From Thermoleophilaceae bacterium (GTDB lineage Bacteria; Actinomycetota; Thermoleophilia; Solirubrobacterales; Thermoleophilaceae), in assembly GCA_019683805.1 (NCBI GenBank), contig JADGHQ010000002.1:32955-96954 (forward strand): a stretch of DNA of 64,000 nucleotides, in the 5' to 3' direction. Position 1 is the stretch's first letter. Each line of letters begins with the position of its first letter. Positions 37,631 to 50,329 of the stretch are shown here, one piece after another. The translations under genes were made by a program, and so were the position numbers. The notes beneath the pieces are model-generated. The model was not told where the DNA came from. It was given only the letters and a program-made list of their open reading frames with translations, and ran no database searches.

Positions 37631-38100
37631 CAGTCGAGGATCTTCGCGGCCAGCACTGCGGCGTTCCTCGCGCCGTTGATCCCCATGCACGCGACCGGCA
37701 CCCCGGGGGGCATCTGGGCGATCGCGAGCAGCGCGTCGAGGCCGCCGCCCACCGAGGTCGCGGACGTGAGCGGCACCCCGATCACCGGCAGGTCCGTGTG
37801 CGCGGCCACGACCCCGGGCAGCGCGGCCGCGAGGCCGGCGCCCGCGATGATCACGCGCAGGCCCCGCATGCGCGCGTTCTTCGCGTAGTCGGCCACCATC
37901 TCGGGGTCGCGGTGGGCGCTCATCACGCGCAGCTCGTAGCGGATCCCGCGCTCCTCGAGCTCCTTCCCGGCCTTCTCCATGACCGGCATGTCGCTCTTCG
38001 AGCCCATCACGATGCCCACGACCGGCGAGTCGACGTCGAGCTCCTCGAACGCCGACTCGACCTGTGTCTCCGTCACGGGCGCCTCGCTCTCCCCGCTCAC
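37627..38100 (-). CDS. purE: N5-carboxyaminoimidazole ribonucleotide mutase (PurE, class I)
   Basis: This 157-residue enzyme converts N5-CAIR to CAIR. It has [32 protein letters not shown] with the catalytic His, [18 protein letters not shown] and [17 protein letters not shown]. Class I PurE normally needs PurK, which is not in the window. About 25 N-terminal residues precede the domain; an internal GTG (VTETQ) is an alternative start. The GTG at 38100 overlaps the purD stop (GTGA). Confidence 0.94.
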   Translation of the reverse strand: MSGESEAPVTETQVESAFEELDVDSPVVGIVMGSKSDMPVMEKAGKELEERGIRYELRVMSAHRDPEMVADYAKNARMRGLRVIIAGAGLAAALPGVVAAHTDLPVIGVPLTSATSVGGGLDALLAIAQMPPGVPVACMGINGARNAAVLAAKILDC

Positions 38101-39374
38101 GCGCTGACCTCCTCCGCTGTCCGTGCCGCGATGTCGCGGCGCATCTGCCTGCCTTCGAACTCGATCCTCTCCGCCGCCTCGTATGCGCGGGCGCGCGCCT
38201 GCGCGATCGTCGCGCCGCTGCCCGTCACGTTCAGCACCCGGCCGCCGGCCGTCACGATCCTGCCGTCCCGCTCGGCGGTGCCGGCGTGCAGCACCTCCAC
38301 TTCGGGGGAGTCGATCGAGTCGAGCCCTCTGATCTCGTCGCCGCTCGACGACGACGCCGGGTAGCCGCGCGAGGCGAGCACCACCGTGACCGCGTACGAC
38401 GGCGACCACTCGAGCCGCGCGCCCTCGAGGCCCCCCGGCCGCGCCGAGCGCTCGAGCAGGTCGAGCGCGTCGGAGCGCAGCCGCGGCAGGATCGCCTGGG
38501 TCTCGGGATCTCCTAAGCGGCAGTTGTACTCGAGCACCTTCGGGCCCTCGGCGGTCATCATCAGCCCGGCGTACAGCACGCCGTGGTACGGCGTCCCGCG
38601 CCGACGCAGCTCGTCGATGATCGGCTGGTGCACGAGCTGCGCGAGCTCCCGCGCGCGCTCGTCGTCGAGCCCCGGAACCGGCGAGAAGCTCCCCATGCCC
38701 CCGGTGTTCGGCCCGCGGTCGCCCTCCCCGATGCGCTTGAAGTCGCGGGCGGGCGCCATCGGCACGGCCCGGATGCCGTCGCAGAGCGCGAGCAGCGACA
38801 GCTCCTCGCCCTCGAGGAACTGCTCGGCGACCACGCTCGTGCGGCCGAAGCGCCGCTCCTCGAAGAAGGCATCCAGCGCCGCGCGCGCCTCGCGCTCGTC
38901 GGCGCAGACGATCACCCCCTTGCCCGCAGCCAGCACGTCGGCCTTGAGCACGAGCGGGTAGGACGCGCGCGCCAGGTGCGCCTCGGCCTCGCCGCGGTCT
39001 CGCAGCACCGCGTGCGCGGCGGTCGGGACCCCGACCGCCCCCATCAGCTCCTTCGCGTAGCTCTTCGACCCCTCGATCCGCGCCGCCGCCGCGCTCGGTC
39101 CGAACGCGCGCACGCCGGCGGCGCCGAGCGCGTCGACCACGCCCTTCACGAGCGGCGCCTCGGGCCCGACCACGACGAGGTCGCAGTCGTGCTCGCGGGC
39201 GCCCGCCACGAGGCCGTCGACGTCGTCCGCCGCGATCTCCAGGCAGCGGACGCCGTCGCGGGCGATGCCCGCGTTGCCGGGCGCAGCCAGCAGCTCGGGC
39301 CGCTGCGGGCTGCGCATCAGCGCGCGCACGATCGCGTGCTCCCGGCCGCCGCCCCCTACGACGAGTACCCGCAC
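38097..39374 (-). CDS. purD: Phosphoribosylamine-glycine ligase
   Basis: This 425-residue ATP-grasp enzyme makes GAR. It has [73 protein letters not shown] and [18 protein letters not shown]. The GTG start is preceded by GGAGGT with a short 3-4 nt spacing. It heads the purD-purE-purB operon. Length is normal. Confidence 0.95.
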   Translation of the reverse strand: MRVLVVGGGGREHAIVRALMRSPQRPELLAAPGNAGIARDGVRCLEIAADDVDGLVAGAREHDCDLVVVGPEAPLVKGVVDALGAAGVRAFGPSAAAARIEGSKSYAKELMGAVGVPTAAHAVLRDRGEAEAHLARASYPLVLKADVLAAGKGVIVCADEREARAALDAFFEERRFGRTSVVAEQFLEGEELSLLALCDGIRAVPMAPARDFKRIGEGDRGPNTGGMGSFSPVPGLDDERARELAQLVHQPIIDELRRRGTPYHGVLYAGLMMTAEGPKVLEYNCRLGDPETQAILPRLRSDALDLLERSARPGGLEGARLEWSPSYAVTVVLASRGYPASSSSGDEIRGLDSIDSPEVEVLHAGTAERDGRIVTAGGRVLNVTGSGATIAQARARAYEAAERIEFEGRQMRRDIAARTAEEVSA

Positions 39375-39393
39375 CCGACCTCCAGGATCCCGC

Positions 39394-39675
39394 CTAGAGG
39401 GCGGCGATGAAGTCGTCCACCGGGATCGCCACGAGCGACTCGTACTTGGCGGTGCCGCGCGAGCCGAGCTCGAGAGAGACACGGGCGATCGTCTGCTCGT
39501 CCGGAGCCTCGACGATGTTCACGAAGTCGAAGCGGCCGAGCGTCGCCCACTGCGCGACCACCTTTGCGCCGAGCTGCTCGACCTCCCTGTTGACCTCCTT
39601 GATCCGCGTCGGGTTGTTCTTCACGGTCTGGATCCCCTCGGGAGTGAGCGTGCTGAGCAACACGAACGTCGGCAT
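39394..39675 (-). CDS. GYD-domain protein
   Basis: This 93-residue protein has the small alpha/beta GYD fold: [20 protein letters not shown], then [26 protein letters not shown] (in parts: [24 protein letters not shown]), and [11 protein letters not shown] at the end. The canonical Gly-Tyr-Asp is Gly-Arg-Phe-Asp here. The function of the family is not established. AAAGGA lies close before the ATG. It is next to purD on the same strand with a 19-nt gap, so it may be co-transcribed. Confidence 0.8.
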   Translation of the reverse strand: MPTFVLLSTLTPEGIQTVKNNPTRIKEVNREVEQLGAKVVAQWATLGRFDFVNIVEAPDEQTIARVSLELGSRGTAKYESLVAIPVDDFIAAL

Positions 39676-39731
39676 GGTCGTCCTTTCGGTCCGGTTCTGC
39701 GACCTTGACTTCTCGCATCATCCACCATCCG

Positions 39732-39760
39732 TTGCAACCGTGCCGGGGAGCCAATAGGCT
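39732..39760 (+). promoter_or_regulatory. Promoter of the methyltransferase gene (leaderless)
   Basis: TTGCAA (39732-39737), 17-nt spacer, TAGGCT (39755-39760), then exactly 6 nt to the GTG at 39767. The transcription start is predicted at the start codon. Confidence 0.55.
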
Positions 39761-39766
39761 GCGGGC

Positions 39767-40411
39767 GTGCCCGGCCCGCTCTACGAGGCCACGATGGGTC
39801 GCCTCTTCGCAGTGGTCTACGACCGCTTGCAGGCGCGAGCGGAGTCGGCGGGCGTGCGCGAGATGCGCAAGGGCCTGCTGAGCCAGGCGAGCGGACGCAC
39901 GCTCGAGGTGGGCGCGGGGACCGGGCTGAACCTCGACCACTACGGCCCCGCGGTCGGCGAGCTGGTGCTCGCGGAGCCGAGCCCCCACATGGCGCGCCGC
40001 CTGCGCGCGAAGGTGAGCGCCGCAGGCCGCGCCGCGGAGGTGGTGGAGGCGCCGGCGGAGCGGCTGCCCTTCCCCGACGAGAGCTTCGACACGGTCGTCG
40101 TGACGCTCGTGCTGTGCACCGTCCCCGACCAGGCGGCGGCGCTCGCCGAGATCGCCCGCGTGCTGCGGCCCGACGGCCGGCTGCTGTTCCTCGAGCACGT
40201 GCGCTCCGAGGATCCGAGGATCGCCCGCTGGCAGGACCGCGTGGAGCGCCCGTGGCGGTTCCTGGCCGCGGGCTGCCACCCCAACCGCGACACGCTCGCG
40301 GCCATCGAGGCCTCGCCGCTGCGCGTCGAGCTCGCGGCGCGCGAGCGGGCGCCCGGGGTGCCGCGGCTCGTGAGCGAGGGCGTCGCGGGCGCGGCGCGCC
40401 GCCCCTCCTAG
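39767..40411 (+). CDS. SAM-dependent class I methyltransferase (UbiE/METTL7-like)
   Basis: This 214-residue protein has motif I LEVGAGTGLNLDHYG, VLAEPSPHMARRL (motif post-I), PFPDESFDTVVVTLVLCTVPD (motif IV region, given in parts: PFPDESFDTVV, LVLCTVPDQ), ARVLRPDGRLLFLEHVRSE and a late AGCHPNRDT region typical of the METTL7/phospholipid-methyltransferase-like group. The substrate is unknown; small hydrophobic or lipid acceptors are common for relatives. The start is set by the leaderless promoter. It is convergent with clpB. Confidence 0.85.
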   Translation: MPGPLYEATMGRLFAVVYDRLQARAESAGVREMRKGLLSQASGRTLEVGAGTGLNLDHYGPAVGELVLAEPSPHMARRLRAKVSAAGRAAEVVEAPAERLPFPDESFDTVVVTLVLCTVPDQAAALAEIARVLRPDGRLLFLEHVRSEDPRIARWQDRVERPWRFLAAGCHPNRDTLAAIEASPLRVELAARERAPGVPRLVSEGVAGAARRPS

Positions 40412-40446
40412 CGGCGGGCGCCGGCCGCGCGGCCCCGACCCGCGCG

Positions 40447-42987
<2,541 letters not shown>

Positions 42988-43017
42988 TGGGCTGCCTGGC
43001 TTGGTGCTCTACGGATC

Positions 43018-43044
43018 AGGAAATCTAAGTGTCAGTGTAGTAGA
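43018..43044 (-). promoter_or_regulatory. Upstream element of clpB shared with dnaK
   Basis: A 27-nt segment aligns without gaps to 47297-47323 upstream of dnaK, with 19 identities. Both read TCTnCnACA, then ACT(T/C)AGATTTC on the minus strand. For clpB it includes TAGATT, a possible -10. A role as an HspR or heat-shock sigma site is inferred. Confidence 0.4.
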
Positions 43045-43102
43045 TGATCTACCCGAGTTGCCCACCGCGCGCACCCCACGCACCGCTTCGCGCCCACGTT
43101 CC

Positions 43103-43579
43103 CTAGCTCGCGCTTGCGTCGGGCGAGCGCCGCTCGATCGGGATGCGGACGCCCCGCTGGGCGTCGCGCACGGGCACGAGGTCGGCCCCCGGCGGGCGAT
43201 AGGGAACGAGCTCGAAGCGGAACTGCCGCTGCACCCGCTCGACCTCCTCCGCGATCCGCTGCCGCATCCTCTCGGCCTCGCGCTCGAGCCTCCGGATGCG
43301 CTTCCGCATCGCCTCGAGCTCCTCCTCGAGCTCGAACACGCGCTCGACGCCCGCCAGGTTCATCCCCATCTCGGAGGTGAGCTGCTGGATCCGGCGCAGC
43401 CGCTCGACGTCCTGCTGCGAGTACAGGCGCGTGTTGCCGCGCGAGCGCTTCGGCGTGATCAGGCCGCGCGCCTCGTAGATGCGCAAGGTCTGCGGATGCA
43501 TCCCCGCGAGCTGCGCGGCCACCGAGATCATGTAGACCCCCTCGCGGGGATCGACGTCCTTCCCGCGTCGCGTCGCCAT
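43103..43579 (-). CDS. hspR: MerR-family heat-shock repressor HspR
   Basis: This 158-residue MerR-type regulator has [31 protein letters not shown] (wing-helix region, given in parts: [27 protein letters not shown]), [21 protein letters not shown] and a coiled coil (about 85-125, Glu/Arg-rich). In Streptomyces and Mycobacterium, HspR represses the dnaK operon and clpB with DnaK as co-repressor. It is last in dnaK-grpE-dnaJ-hspR, the same order as there. The N-terminal basic stretch and Pro-rich tail are variable. Confidence 0.92.
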   Translation of the reverse strand: MATRRGKDVDPREGVYMISVAAQLAGMHPQTLRIYEARGLITPKRSRGNTRLYSQQDVERLRRIQQLTSEMGMNLAGVERVFELEEELEAMRKRIRRLEREAERMRQRIAEEVERVQRQFRFELVPYRPPGADLVPVRDAQRGVRIPIERRSPDASAS

Positions 43580-43588
43580 TCCCAGCTC

Positions 43589-44680
43589 CTAGCTCCTCCC
43601 CATGAACAGCCGCTCGCGCGGATTGCCGTTCATCACCTGCGCAAGCTCCTCGACGGCCTCCTCCTGCTCCTTGCTGAGCGAGCTCGGCACGTCGATCACG
43701 AGCCGGTAGTGGATGTCGCCGCGGCCCTTGCCGCCGAGCCTCGGCGGGCCCTCGCCGCGCAGCCGCTGAACCGTGCCGTGCCGGGTGCCGGGCGGCACGC
43801 GGATGCGCTTCGAGCCGCTGAGCGTGGGCACCTCGACCGTGGCGCCGCGGAGCGCCTCGACGACCGTGATCGGCACGTCGACCTCGAGGTTGTCGCCCTT
43901 GCGCTTGAAGATCGGGGACTCGCTCACGCGCGTCACCACGTAGAGGTCGCCCGGCGGCCCGCCGCGGCGCCCGGGCTCGCCCTTGCCCGCCAGGCGCACC
44001 CGGCTGCCGTCGCGCACGCCGGCCGGGATGTTCACGCGGTAGCGCTTGGTCTGCGGCGTCTGGCCGCGGCCGTGGCAGGTCGGGCACGGGTCGGCGATCT
44101 GGGTCCCGGTGCCGCCGCAGAGCGAGCACGGCTGCGAGATCGAGAACAGGCCCTGGCCCTGGGACTCGATGCCGCGGCCCTGGCAGCGCGGGCAGACGGT
44201 CGGGCTCGTGCCCGGCCGCGCGCCGGTGCCGCGGCAGGTCGGGCAGGAGGCGGGGATCGTGGCGACGACCGGGACCTGGGCGCCGGCCATCGCCTGGTCG
44301 AACGAGATGTGGACCTCGGTCTCGAGGTCGCGCCCGCGCTGCGGCTGCTGGGCGCGGCGGCCGGCGGCGGCGCCGCCGAAGAGGTCGGAGAGGATGTCGC
44401 CGAACCCGCCGAACCCCCCGCGGAAGCCGCCCGCCTCGCCGCCCGGGAAGCCGCCTCCGAAGATCCCGCCGGTCTGGTCGTAGCGCTTGCGCTTCTCGGG
44501 GTCGGACAGGATCGAGTACGCCTCCTGGACCTCCTTGAAGCGCTCCTCCGCCTGCGGGTCGCCCGCGTTGCGGTCGGGGTGGTACTGGCGCGCGAGCTTG
44601 CGGTAGGCCTTCTTGATCTCGTCCTGCGGGGCGTTCCTGTCGACGCCCAGCGTCTTGTATGGATCGCTAACGGCGGCCAT
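43589..44680 (-). CDS. dnaJ: Chaperone DnaJ
   Basis: This 363-residue co-chaperone stimulates DnaK ATPase. The J domain (about 7-72) has the YHPDRNAG (HPD) motif, followed by a Gly/Phe-rich linker with GGFGGFGD. Four zinc repeats follow ([32 protein letters not shown]), then the substrate-binding C-terminal domains with GDLYVVTRV and [10 protein letters not shown]. It is encoded 13 nt after grpE and 9 nt before hspR in transcription order. Confidence 0.96.
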   Translation of the reverse strand: MAAVSDPYKTLGVDRNAPQDEIKKAYRKLARQYHPDRNAGDPQAEERFKEVQEAYSILSDPEKRKRYDQTGGIFGGGFPGGEAGGFRGGFGGFGDILSDLFGGAAAGRRAQQPQRGRDLETEVHISFDQAMAGAQVPVVATIPASCPTCRGTGARPGTSPTVCPRCQGRGIESQGQGLFSISQPCSLCGGTGTQIADPCPTCHGRGQTPQTKRYRVNIPAGVRDGSRVRLAGKGEPGRRGGPPGDLYVVTRVSESPIFKRKGDNLEVDVPITVVEALRGATVEVPTLSGSKRIRVPPGTRHGTVQRLRGEGPPRLGGKGRGDIHYRLVIDVPSSLSKEQEEAVEELAQVMNGNPRERLFMGRS

Positions 44681-44693
44681 CAGCGTCCCCTCG

Positions 44694-45334
44694 TCACGAA
44701 GACACCACCACGCGCGCCGGACGCAGCACGGTGTCGTTGAGCTTGTAGCCCTTCTCGACGACCTGGACGACGGTGCCGGGGTGCGCGCCGTCGTCCGCGG
44801 GGCGCGTCGTCAGCGCCTCGTGCAGCGTCGGGTCGAACGACTCGCCGGTCGGATCGAACGCCTCGACCCCGGAGCGCTGCAGCACCGCCACGAGCTCCGC
44901 GTGGACGAGCTTCACCCCCTCGGCGAGGCTCTCGTCGGGAGCGTCCGCGCTCGCCAGCGCGCGCTCGAGGTTGTCGAGCACGGGCAGGAGCTCGCGCACG
45001 AGCCCCGCCTTCGCCCGCTCGCCCGCCCCTGCGGCGTCCTTGGCCGCGCGCTTGCGGTAGTTCTCGAAGTCGGCCTGCGTGCGCTGCGCGAGCGCGAGGT
45101 ACTCGTCGCGCTCGCGCCTCAGGCGGGTGAGCTCGTCGTCGGCGGCCTCGGGCTCCCCGCCCGCGGCCTCGGGCTCCCCGTCCGCGGCCTCGGCCCGCTC
45201 GGTCGCCTCCTGGATCTCGCGCTCGGCGGACTCGTCGCCGGCGCCGGAGGGCTCGCCCTCCTCAGGCTGCGAGGCCGGGAGCGGCTCCTGCTCGAGCCGC
45301 TCCCGCTCGTCCTTCGGCTGTCGCTTGTCGGCGC

Positions 45335-45338
<4 letters not shown>
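44694..45338 (-). CDS. grpE: Nucleotide exchange factor GrpE
   Basis: This 214-residue exchange factor for DnaK has a long acidic, low-complexity N-terminus (about 1-75, Glu/Ala/Pro-rich with a repeated [14 protein letters not shown] unit). The family core follows: [29 protein letters not shown], and the beta domain [11 protein letters not shown]...[23 protein letters not shown], given here in parts as [11 protein letters not shown] and [18 protein letters not shown]. The GTG start overlaps the dnaK stop as GTGA. Confidence 0.94.
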
Positions 45339-47254
<1,916 letters not shown>

Positions 47255-47296
47255 TCCTGAAGCCTTCCTCCTGGATGCTCTCTGATCTAGAGGCGT

Positions 47297-47323
47297 AAGA
47301 AATCTGAGTCAGATTGTGGCAGA
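47297..47323 (-). promoter_or_regulatory. Upstream element of dnaK shared with clpB
   Basis: The counterpart of 43018-43044. It includes the perfect palindrome AATCTGA-G-TCAGATT at 47301-47315, which directly abuts the GTG of the divergent acetyltransferase. The left part (CTGAGT) resembles an HspR half-site; the right part does not, so the operator assignment is tentative. Confidence 0.4.
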
Positions 47324-47867
47324 TTCATTCGAACGCGCCAACCGTGCCGAAAGACCCGTGCTGCGCTCCGGGTCGGTAGTGCTGCGCCCGCCCCGGATCG
47401 AGGACGCCGAGGCGATCCGCGCCGCGGGCAGGCAGGCCGACCTCGCGCGCATGTACGGGGTCGAGATCGACCACGACGAGCCGATCCCCGAGCACGAGGC
47501 GCGCCGGCGGGTGGAGTGGCTCGCGCAGGAGAGCCACGCCTGGACGATCGAGCACGAGGGCCGGGCGGTGGGGATCGTCCGCTTCCACGGCGTGAACGGC
47601 CCCGACGGCTGGCTCGCGGTGGGCCTGTTCTCGCGCGACGACCTCAACCAGGGCATCGGAACCGACGCGATCCGCGCCGCGCTCGACTACGCGGCCGGCC
47701 CGCCGCTGCACCTCGAGCGCGCCTGGGTGCGCGTGCTCGAGTACAACGAGCGCGCGATCCGCGCCTACGGTAAGTGCGGCTTCCGCCCGGTGCGACGCGA
47801 GGAGAACGCGGTCGAGATCGCGGGCCGCATGTGGGCGGACGAGATCCTCTGCGCCGAGCTCGGATAG
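47316..47867 (+). CDS. GNAT-family N-acetyltransferase (RimJ/RimL-like)
   Basis: This 183-residue protein has the GNAT layout of the RimJ/RimL branch. It shows SGSVVLRPPRIEDAEAI, WTIEHEGRAVGIVRFHGVN, the acetyl-CoA loop in RDDLNQGIGTDAIRAAL, and AWVRVLEYNERAIRAYGKCGFRPVRREE at the end (in parts: VLEYNERAIRAYGKCGF). The acceptor is unknown. The start is uncertain: GTG 47316 touches the dnaK palindrome, and a later GTG would drop about 15 poorly conserved residues. It is divergent from dnaK. Confidence 0.8.
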   Translation: MADSFERANRAERPVLRSGSVVLRPPRIEDAEAIRAAGRQADLARMYGVEIDHDEPIPEHEARRRVEWLAQESHAWTIEHEGRAVGIVRFHGVNGPDGWLAVGLFSRDDLNQGIGTDAIRAALDYAAGPPLHLERAWVRVLEYNERAIRAYGKCGFRPVRREENAVEIAGRMWADEILCAELG

Positions 47868-47883
47868 GACGGGCGCGGGGCCC

Positions 47884-48762
47884 CTAGCCCTCGGGAAGCG
47901 GCCGCGGCGGCCTCAGCCTCGGGACGACCTCGACCGCCACGATCGCGCCCATGATCAGCGCCGCGCCGAGCCAGCTCAGGGCCGACAGCGTCTCGCCGCC
48001 GACGAGCCAGCCGAACAGCCCTGCGAAGGCGGGCTCCGAGGCGAGGATCAGCGCGGTGCGCGCCGGCGGCGCGTGCCGCTGGGCGTAGCTCTGCACGAAG
48101 AAGCCGAGCGCGCTCGCGACGAAGGCGGTCACCGCGAGGGCCGTCCAGACGTCCGCGCCGCGCGGCGCCTCGAGGTCGCCCGCGACGGCCGCGGCCGCCG
48201 TGCAGGCGACGCCGCAGACGCCGAGCTGGACGGCCAGCAGCGCGCCGAGGTCGTGGGCGGCCACCGCGCGCGCCGTGGCGAGGATGTGCGCGGCGAAGGC
48301 GAGCGCGCAGCCGAGCACGAGCAGGTCGCCGACGCCGAGTCCCTCGCTGCCGCCGGAGAGCAGGTAGAGGCCCACTCCCGAGACGGCCGCCGAGCCCCAG
48401 GCGAGGCGGCCGACGCGCTCGCGCAGGAAGATCGCGCCGAGCAGCGGCGTGAGCACCACGAACAGGCCGGTGATGAAGCCCGCGTTCGACGCGCTCGTGT
48501 GCTCGAGCCCGAAGGTCTGCAGGACGTAGCCGGCCGTGAGGAAGGCGCCGAGCAGGAGGCCGGCGGCCCAGCCCTGGCGCGAGAGCGAGCGAAAGCCGCG
48601 CCACGAGAGCCCCGCGACGAGCAGCGCGGCCGGCACGAAGCGGTAGCCCAGGAACGCCAGCGGGGGCAGCTCGTCGATCGCGTCCTGGACCATCACGAAC
48701 GTGAGGCCCCAGACCGCGGCGATCGCCACGAGCGCCACCTCGGCGAGGCGCCGGGCGCTCAC
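47884..48762 (-). CDS. EamA/DMT-superfamily transporter
   Basis: This 292-residue inner-membrane protein has about ten transmembrane helices in two EamA repeats (about 5-135 and 145-282). It begins AEVALVAIAAVWGLTFVMVQ, with FLGYRFVPAALLVAG and LILASEPAFAGLFGWLVGGE as repeat markers. Relatives export amino acids or metabolites; the substrate cannot be told. The GTG start overlaps the endonuclease III stop (GTGA). Confidence 0.85.
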   Translation of the reverse strand: MSARRLAEVALVAIAAVWGLTFVMVQDAIDELPPLAFLGYRFVPAALLVAGLSWRGFRSLSRQGWAAGLLLGAFLTAGYVLQTFGLEHTSASNAGFITGLFVVLTPLLGAIFLRERVGRLAWGSAAVSGVGLYLLSGGSEGLGVGDLLVLGCALAFAAHILATARAVAAHDLGALLAVQLGVCGVACTAAAAVAGDLEAPRGADVWTALAVTAFVASALGFFVQSYAQRHAPPARTALILASEPAFAGLFGWLVGGETLSALSWLGAALIMGAIVAVEVVPRLRPPRPLPEG

Positions 48763-49418
48763 CGCGTCCGCTCCCTGCCGAACGGGCAGAGCGAGAGCAG
48801 CGGGCACTCCGGGCAGCGCGGGTTGCGCGCCGTGCAGATGCGGCGCCCGTGCCGGATCAGGCCGACGTGTACCTCGTACGCGTCCTCCGGGTCGGCGAGC
48901 CGCAGGATCTCGTCGTGGGCCTCCTCGAAGGAGGCGCCGGGGCGGAACAGCCCGAGCCGGGTGCCGACGCGGAACACGTGGGTGTCGACCGGGATGTCGG
49001 GGCGGCCGAAGGAGAAGAGCAGCACGCACGCGGCCGTCTTGCGGCCGACGCCCGGCAGCGAGCAGAGCTCCTCGCGCGCCTGCTCGAGCGGCTCGTCGGC
49101 GAGGCGGGAGAGGTCGTCGTCGCCGAGCGCGCGCAGGATCTCCTGGATGCGGCGCGCCTTGACGCGCGAGATGCCGCCGGGCCGGATCGCCTCCTCGACC
49201 GCGTCCTCCGGAGCGGCTCGGACCGCGCTCCAGTCAGGCCGTGGCGAGCCGTCCCGGCGCGGGAAGCGCTCGCGCAGGCGCGCGTAGGCGACGTCGCGGT
49301 TGCGGTCGTTCGTGTTCTGCGAGAGCACCGTGAGGATCAGCTCGTCGACCGGCGCGCGGTGCGGGCGCGGCTCGGGGCGGCCGTAGGCCGCGCGCAGGCG
49401 GTCGCGGATCGCGCGCAT
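48759..49418 (-). CDS. nth: Endonuclease III-like DNA glycosylase
   Basis: This 219-residue helix-hairpin-helix glycosylase/AP lyase for oxidised pyrimidines has LILTVLSQNTNDRN, the HhH SLPGVGRKTAACVLLF with catalytic Lys, and the Asp in DIPVDTHVFRVGTRLGL. The [4Fe-4S] loop is C-x6-C-x2-C-x5-C (CTARNPRCPECPLLSLC). All catalytic residues are present. It is the first gene of a two-gene operon with the EamA transporter. The ATG at 49418 is the natural start. Confidence 0.92.
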   Translation of the reverse strand: MRAIRDRLRAAYGRPEPRPHRAPVDELILTVLSQNTNDRNRDVAYARLRERFPRRDGSPRPDWSAVRAAPEDAVEEAIRPGGISRVKARRIQEILRALGDDDLSRLADEPLEQAREELCSLPGVGRKTAACVLLFSFGRPDIPVDTHVFRVGTRLGLFRPGASFEEAHDEILRLADPEDAYEVHVGLIRHGRRICTARNPRCPECPLLSLCPFGRERTR

Positions 49419-49480
49419 TCGACGGCGATCCGGGCGCTTCCACCGGCTCCGGTCTCTTCCCGACAAGGCGGGCGGGAGCT

Positions 49481-49486
49481 TAGGAT
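49481..49486 (+). promoter_or_regulatory. -10-like hexamer of the alpha/beta hydrolase gene
   Basis: TAGGAT, with CCGACA 16 nt upstream (49459-49464). It ends 7 nt before the GTG at 49494 and overlaps the ATG at 49485, so if it is real the protein starts at 49494. Confidence 0.4.
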
Positions 49487-50303
49487 GCGCGCCGTGGAGG
49501 AGCGTCGCGCGCTCGTCGCCGGGGTCGAGGCGTTCTACCGCTGCGCGCCGCCGCCCGCGGGGCGCGCCCCCGTGCTGTACGTGCACGGCAACCCGACGAG
49601 CTCGGACGACTGGGTCGAGATCCTGCCGCGCACCGGCGGCATCGCGCCCGACCTGCCCGGCTTCGGCCGCTCGGGCAAGCCGGCCGAGTTCCCCTACTCG
49701 ATCGAGGGCTACAGCGACTGGCTCGAGGCGCTGCTCGCCCACGAAGGGGTCGACCGCTACTCGCTCGTGGTGCACGACTGGGGGGCGGCCGCGCTCGGCC
49801 TCGCGATGCGCTCCCCCGAGCGCGTCGAGCGGCTCGCGATCGTCAACGCCGTGCCCCTGCTCCCCGGCTACCGCTGGCACCGGCTCGCGCGCATCTGGCG
49901 CACGCCGCTCGCGGGCGAGCTCTTCATGGGCTTCTCCACCCGCTGGGGCCTGAAGCAGCTCACGCGCGAGGCCACGGTTGCTCCGGGGCCGGCGCCCGAC
50001 GAGTTCGTCGACCGCATCTGGGAGCGCTTCGACCACGGCACCCAGCGCGCGATCCTGAAGCTCTACCGCTCGGCGCCCGTGGATGCGCTCGCGCGCGCCG
50101 GCGAGCGGCTCGGCGAGCTCCGCTGCCCGGCGCTCGTGCTCTGGGGCGTCGAGGATCCCTACATCCCGAGCGAGCACGCGCGCGGCTACGCGCAGAGGCT
50201 GGGCGGCGAGGCACGGCTCGAGCTCGTCGAGGGCGCGAGCCACTGGCCCTGGCTCGACCGGCCCGAGACGCTCGACACGATCGCGCGCTTCCTCCTCAAG
50301 TGA
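49485..50303 (+). CDS. Alpha/beta hydrolase with Asp nucleophile (haloalkane dehalogenase-like)
   Basis: This 272-residue alpha/beta hydrolase has LYVHGNPTSSDDW (oxyanion loop, Asn36), the nucleophile in VVHDWGAAALG (Asp98, followed by Trp99), Asp224 in WGVEDPYIP and His253 in EGASHWPWL. An Asp nucleophile excludes ordinary esterases. The pair Asn in HGNP and Trp after the Asp matches halide-stabilising residues of haloalkane dehalogenases; epoxide hydrolases usually have HGWP or HGFP. Its natural substrate is unknown. The start may be GTG 49494 instead of ATG 49485. Confidence 0.82.
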   Translation: MRAVEERRALVAGVEAFYRCAPPPAGRAPVLYVHGNPTSSDDWVEILPRTGGIAPDLPGFGRSGKPAEFPYSIEGYSDWLEALLAHEGVDRYSLVVHDWGAAALGLAMRSPERVERLAIVNAVPLLPGYRWHRLARIWRTPLAGELFMGFSTRWGLKQLTREATVAPGPAPDEFVDRIWERFDHGTQRAILKLYRSAPVDALARAGERLGELRCPALVLWGVEDPYIPSEHARGYAQRLGGEARLELVEGASHWPWLDRPETLDTIARFLLK

Positions 50304-50314
50304 CCGCTTCGGTC

Positions 50315-50320
50315 TACTCT
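50315..50320 (+). promoter_or_regulatory. -10-like hexamer before the membrane protein gene
   Basis: TACTCT, 9 nt before the ATG at 50330; no Shine-Dalgarno. It competes with translational coupling from GTG 50300. Confidence 0.35.
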
Positions 50321-50329
50321 TCCAAACCG

